Origin: Rhodamnia argentea
Lineage: Eukaryota > Streptophyta > Magnoliopsida > Myrtales > Myrtaceae
Direction of reading: 5' to 3'
NCBI RefSeq assembly: GCF_020921035.1
Contig: NC_063157.1
Location: 22,647,015 to 22,711,014 of the forward strand
Length of the DNA: 64,000 nt
Shown: positions 61,363 through 64,000 of the stretch, in pieces
Layout of the letters: the number at the start of each line of letters is the position of its first letter
How positions within the stretch are numbered: position 1 is the stretch's first letter
Made by a program: the position numbers and the translations under genes
Notes under the pieces: model-generated
Database searches by the model: none
Seen by the model: the letters and a program-made list of their open reading frames with translations, nothing else
What the model was told of the DNA's origin: nothing

Positions 61363-61454
61363 TCTATCATTTTTCTTTCCTTTTAAACTTTTTCCCACCG
61401 GGAACATGTGACGGTGGAGAAGAGGTGGAATTACCCGATCGGTTCTAAGCCCAT

Positions 61455-61770
61455 TATATGTATGCTAATTTCAGTCACAAACTTCTTGACTTTGCTGACT
61501 TTGCCGACTTTGCCAACTTAAACCTTTGCATTCAAATTCCAATGTGGTCCTTCTGATCAATTCTCGCCGACGTGGCAGTCCGGTCATCACTGTCCATCCT
61601 GTGGTGGACCTTGCCATGTCGGCGATCTCTAGCGAAAATTGATAGGAAGCAACTATATTCGAATTTCGCGTAAACGTTCATGACTAAATTGGCAAAATTG
61701 AAGAGTTCTGGACTAAACCGACATTCCGTACAGTAGGTTTAGTACTGATCGGATAATTTTCGATGGAACA
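61455..61770. mobile_element. Family A inverted-repeat element, copy 4 (short form)
   Basis: The arms 'cttaaacctttgcattcaaa' on the left and 'cgtaaacgttcatgactaaa' with 'cagtaggtttagtactgatc' on the right, around a core with 'gccgacgtggcagtccgg' facing 'ccatgtcggcgatctctagc', resemble family A without the long filler. A 9-bp tandem array (GACTTTGCC type) lies at 61488-61519 in the left arm. Confidence 0.5.
61488..61519. repeat. 9-bp minisatellite (GACTTTGCC)
   Basis: There are three full units of GACTTTGC(T/C) and a partial fourth. The array is very short and lies inside the family A arm. Confidence 0.8.
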
Positions 61771-63700
61771 TGTTACGGAACAAAGGAGCCTATAACATGA
61801 GAGAGATTCTAGAGGGGGGGTGAGCTTGAGCTGTATACCCAGAATTGGAATCCTCTAGGTATTAGGCTTAATATTCCAAAAGGATATTATTGTTGAATGG
61901 GATTCCATTTCCATGGTTGCGTCGCAGCATCTTTCGCGCTCATCATTAGATTTTGTTCACTCGCAAACATGGCAACAAAGATGGTAACTTTTTAGCTGTT
62001 TGGATCGCGTAAGGATAATTCAATTAGGGTTAGCCGACACAATCACAGCACAACCACACGGTTTTTTTTCTTTTTTTTTCGGAAGGAATTCGGGTTGTCG
62101 GCCATTTGTTATTTAACTTCGATTTTTTTTGTATTGTTGACGTGGAATTAATGTGCAATAAGAACGTGAACTTAGTATGCCATAAGTGGCCTAGCGTCCT
62201 CCTATTTTCGGAAACCCTAGACATTATGAAGAGAATGTACACGAGTCCCAGACCTTTCGATTGGTACCCTGCATTCCCCATTTCTTTAGTTAAGACAATA
62301 AAGGCTGGAATATAAACAACGTCTGCAAATTTTTTCGGTCAATAGTTTTAGAAAAATTGTTACATGAAGAAAGGTTTTCGCTTTCAAAATTGCTTTTTGA
62401 TGGGATTTATAATAAAGAGAACATTTGGATAGAGTAACAAAAATGGATCATACAACAAATTATATTCCGCCATCCAATAAGAGAACATGGAGTATCGATT
62501 GACGTATAATATTGAGTCGCTCGAGAGTTCAGTAAGATGGAGTGTGCACGACTTTCCAATCCTTAAAAATATCACACCTAAAAGGGAGATCGGCGTCTTC
62601 AGAATCGGCTTTTCGAGAAGGTCCGTTTTGATATCCGAAACCCGCCCAACTCAGTCGGACGATCGAGGAATACCAAAGTGAACCGGAAAAAGTGGAGTAG
62701 CGCCGGATCTAGATTAGGAAAGCATCTCTAACAGGCTCACCAATATTCCCGTGTTAGCTATCCATGGGATATGCAATGGAACACTAGTATTCTTTAATAA
62801 AATAATAATTTTACACCTAGCTGTAACTTACCCGCGAAATATTCCCACCAAATTAATAATAAAAAAAAAAGGTAAATGTAAGTAGTGAAATCACTTTCAA
62901 CTGGCTAAGGGTAAGGAAGAATCAATCCCATTTACTGTGTGGGGAAGGAGTAGACAAAACGTCGGGGTGCGCACGTGTAAGCTAATGCGCACGTGAGAAG
63001 GAACGGGGAACAGGAATGTACGGAGGGATAAGATTCTTGCGAGGCTGGTTGGCACCAAGTGGGGGATGGGATTGGATGGTGGCTCACACCCTTGCACGAG
63101 TAAAAGTGGCAAACTAGGAACCGACCATCGCTTTGTCCATGCCTCGTCTGTGGCGTGGTCCCGGTTATCTGGAAGCCCATGAAAATCCAACATGTCCTGC
63201 TCACCGGTCACGAGCGGACGTCCGGTCTATATGAGTAGTCGTGACCCCGAAATAGTTTGCAGAAAAAGTTATATAAAGTTAAAAGTCTTGATATTTTGTT
63301 CGAGATCGAACAAGAGATATTTGCGCTCGAGAGGCTGTTACCTAAGCGAATCAAGTTGGAAAATGAAGGCTGGTTCAATCAACAAAGGGGTTTTCAAGCT
63401 AGATGCAAAATGGTTATCTTAGTAAATTGGGAACGATAATCTCGGACGCGATTCTTATGGGCACATCGATTCATGGAAGAAGCAGTTATTTTTTTTGTTG
63501 CTAACTGTCAATATTAACTATAAATATTAGGATTTCAAATCATGCAAACATCGCGTGACCGGTCCCAAGGTAAATCAATTCCTACCTTGAAATCGAAAAT
63601 CGGATCAAACGGGTCGGCTCCCAATACGTGAAATCGAGAATTGGACCTATTCACCGTATAACCAGGCCGGTCCGGTTGAAGCTGGGGTGCGTTCTTTATC
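61771..63700. other. Intergenic DNA without a supported gene
   Basis: Overlapping open frames at 62897-63211 on the minus strand have no domain or splice-consistent partner. Two GCGCACGTG motifs occur at 62969-62977 and 62987-62995. Nothing else is recognised. Confidence 0.4.
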
Positions 63701-64000
63701 ACGCGCAAGCATAAAGAGTAGAAAGGATTCCAACCCCCGACTAGCGCCACGTGGCTCGGCAGATACATCATCGCGCGCGAGATGGGGAAAGCACTCCCTC
63801 GAGCGGCCACGTGGCGCGCCCTCATTGGCGGCATGGCTTCCACGGCCAGCGGGCAAGTGCATGAGGGACGTGAGCGGGAGCGACGGTGGGGAATTCTTCC
63901 CGACATATTCCATCTCCTTTGCCTCCTCCTTTTTCAGAGTCTCTTTCCATCTTTTTCTCTCTCTTTCTCTTTCTCTTTCTTTCTTTCTGTGCCACTACGA
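63701..64000 (+). promoter_or_regulatory. Probable promoter and leader of a gene beyond the right edge
   Basis: Two perfect palindromic G-boxes, GCCACGTGGC, lie at 63746-63755 and 63806-63815, 60 bp apart. They are followed by GC-rich sequence and a CTTT/CT pyrimidine tract at about 63940-63990, which resembles the plant leaders seen elsewhere in the window. No start codon with a convincing frame is inside the window. G-boxes of this type are bound by bZIP and bHLH factors. Confidence 0.45.

Noticed and set aside
62897-63211. 104-codon minus-strand frame
   Set aside because: It overlaps an equally open frame on the same strand, has no domain, and has no conserved context.
1-64000. tRNA, rRNA, CRISPR array, operon-like or bacterial insertion signals
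   Set aside because: The window was scanned for B-box-like GGTTCGAANCC, cloverleaf arms, regularly spaced repeats and tightly packed co-directional frames; none was convincing.

Overview
The window is a stretch of plant nuclear chromosome. The genes have spliceosomal GT-AG introns of about 90 bp to 3 kb, products specific to land plants, CT/GA-rich 5' leaders, and AT-rich spacers full of short inverted-repeat transposons. The gene structures fit a core eudicot. The diffuse repeats in the spacers suggest a woody rosid, perhaps Myrtales, but that is an impression and was not tested. No prokaryotic, viral, CRISPR, rRNA or tRNA feature was recognised.

Eight protein-coding genes can be rebuilt exon by exon with the frame kept throughout. 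Left to right they are: (1) the 3' part of an mTERF-family gene (+, 1-2693); (2) a WRINKLED1-like double-AP2 transcription factor with a 9-nt micro-exon (+, 4676-8645); (3) a type I inositol-polyphosphate 5-phosphatase (-, 9968-13017); (4) a SUN-domain nuclear-envelope protein (-, 23311-27639); (5) an ABI5/AREB-type group A bZIP factor (+, 32186-36111); (6) an FCP1/SCP-like phosphatase of the SSP4 type (-, 37352-41293); (7) a sphingoid long-chain-base kinase, LCBK1-like (+, 50581-56848); (8) the intronless variable subunit of ferredoxin-thioredoxin reductase (+, 58111-58509).

Layout: genes 2 and 3 converge, as do 5 and 6, while 4 and 5 diverge. Genes 7 and 8 are head to tail, and in Arabidopsis their counterparts are also neighbours (LCBK1 and FTRA1). 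Genes 3 and 4 also appear to match an adjacent Arabidopsis pair, so two short syntenic blocks may survive here, the first stretched by about 10 kb of inserted repeats. The long spacers at 13-23 kb, 42-50.5 kb and 58.5-64 kb hold no gene I can support. They are filled with at least seven families of non-autonomous, mostly terminal-inverted-repeat elements, several nested in one another. Two full hAT-like copies of about 620 bp have recognisable 8-bp target duplications. The right edge (63.7-64 kb) looks like the promoter and leader of a gene that starts outside the window.

The genes do not form one pathway. They cover organelle gene expression, control of fatty-acid synthesis, phosphoinositide and sphingoid-base signalling, nuclear architecture, ABA-type transcription, phosphatase signalling and plastid redox control. 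I found no clearly new system. The most unusual material is the nested transposon landscape and a possible captured gene fragment at 47.35-47.74 kb.
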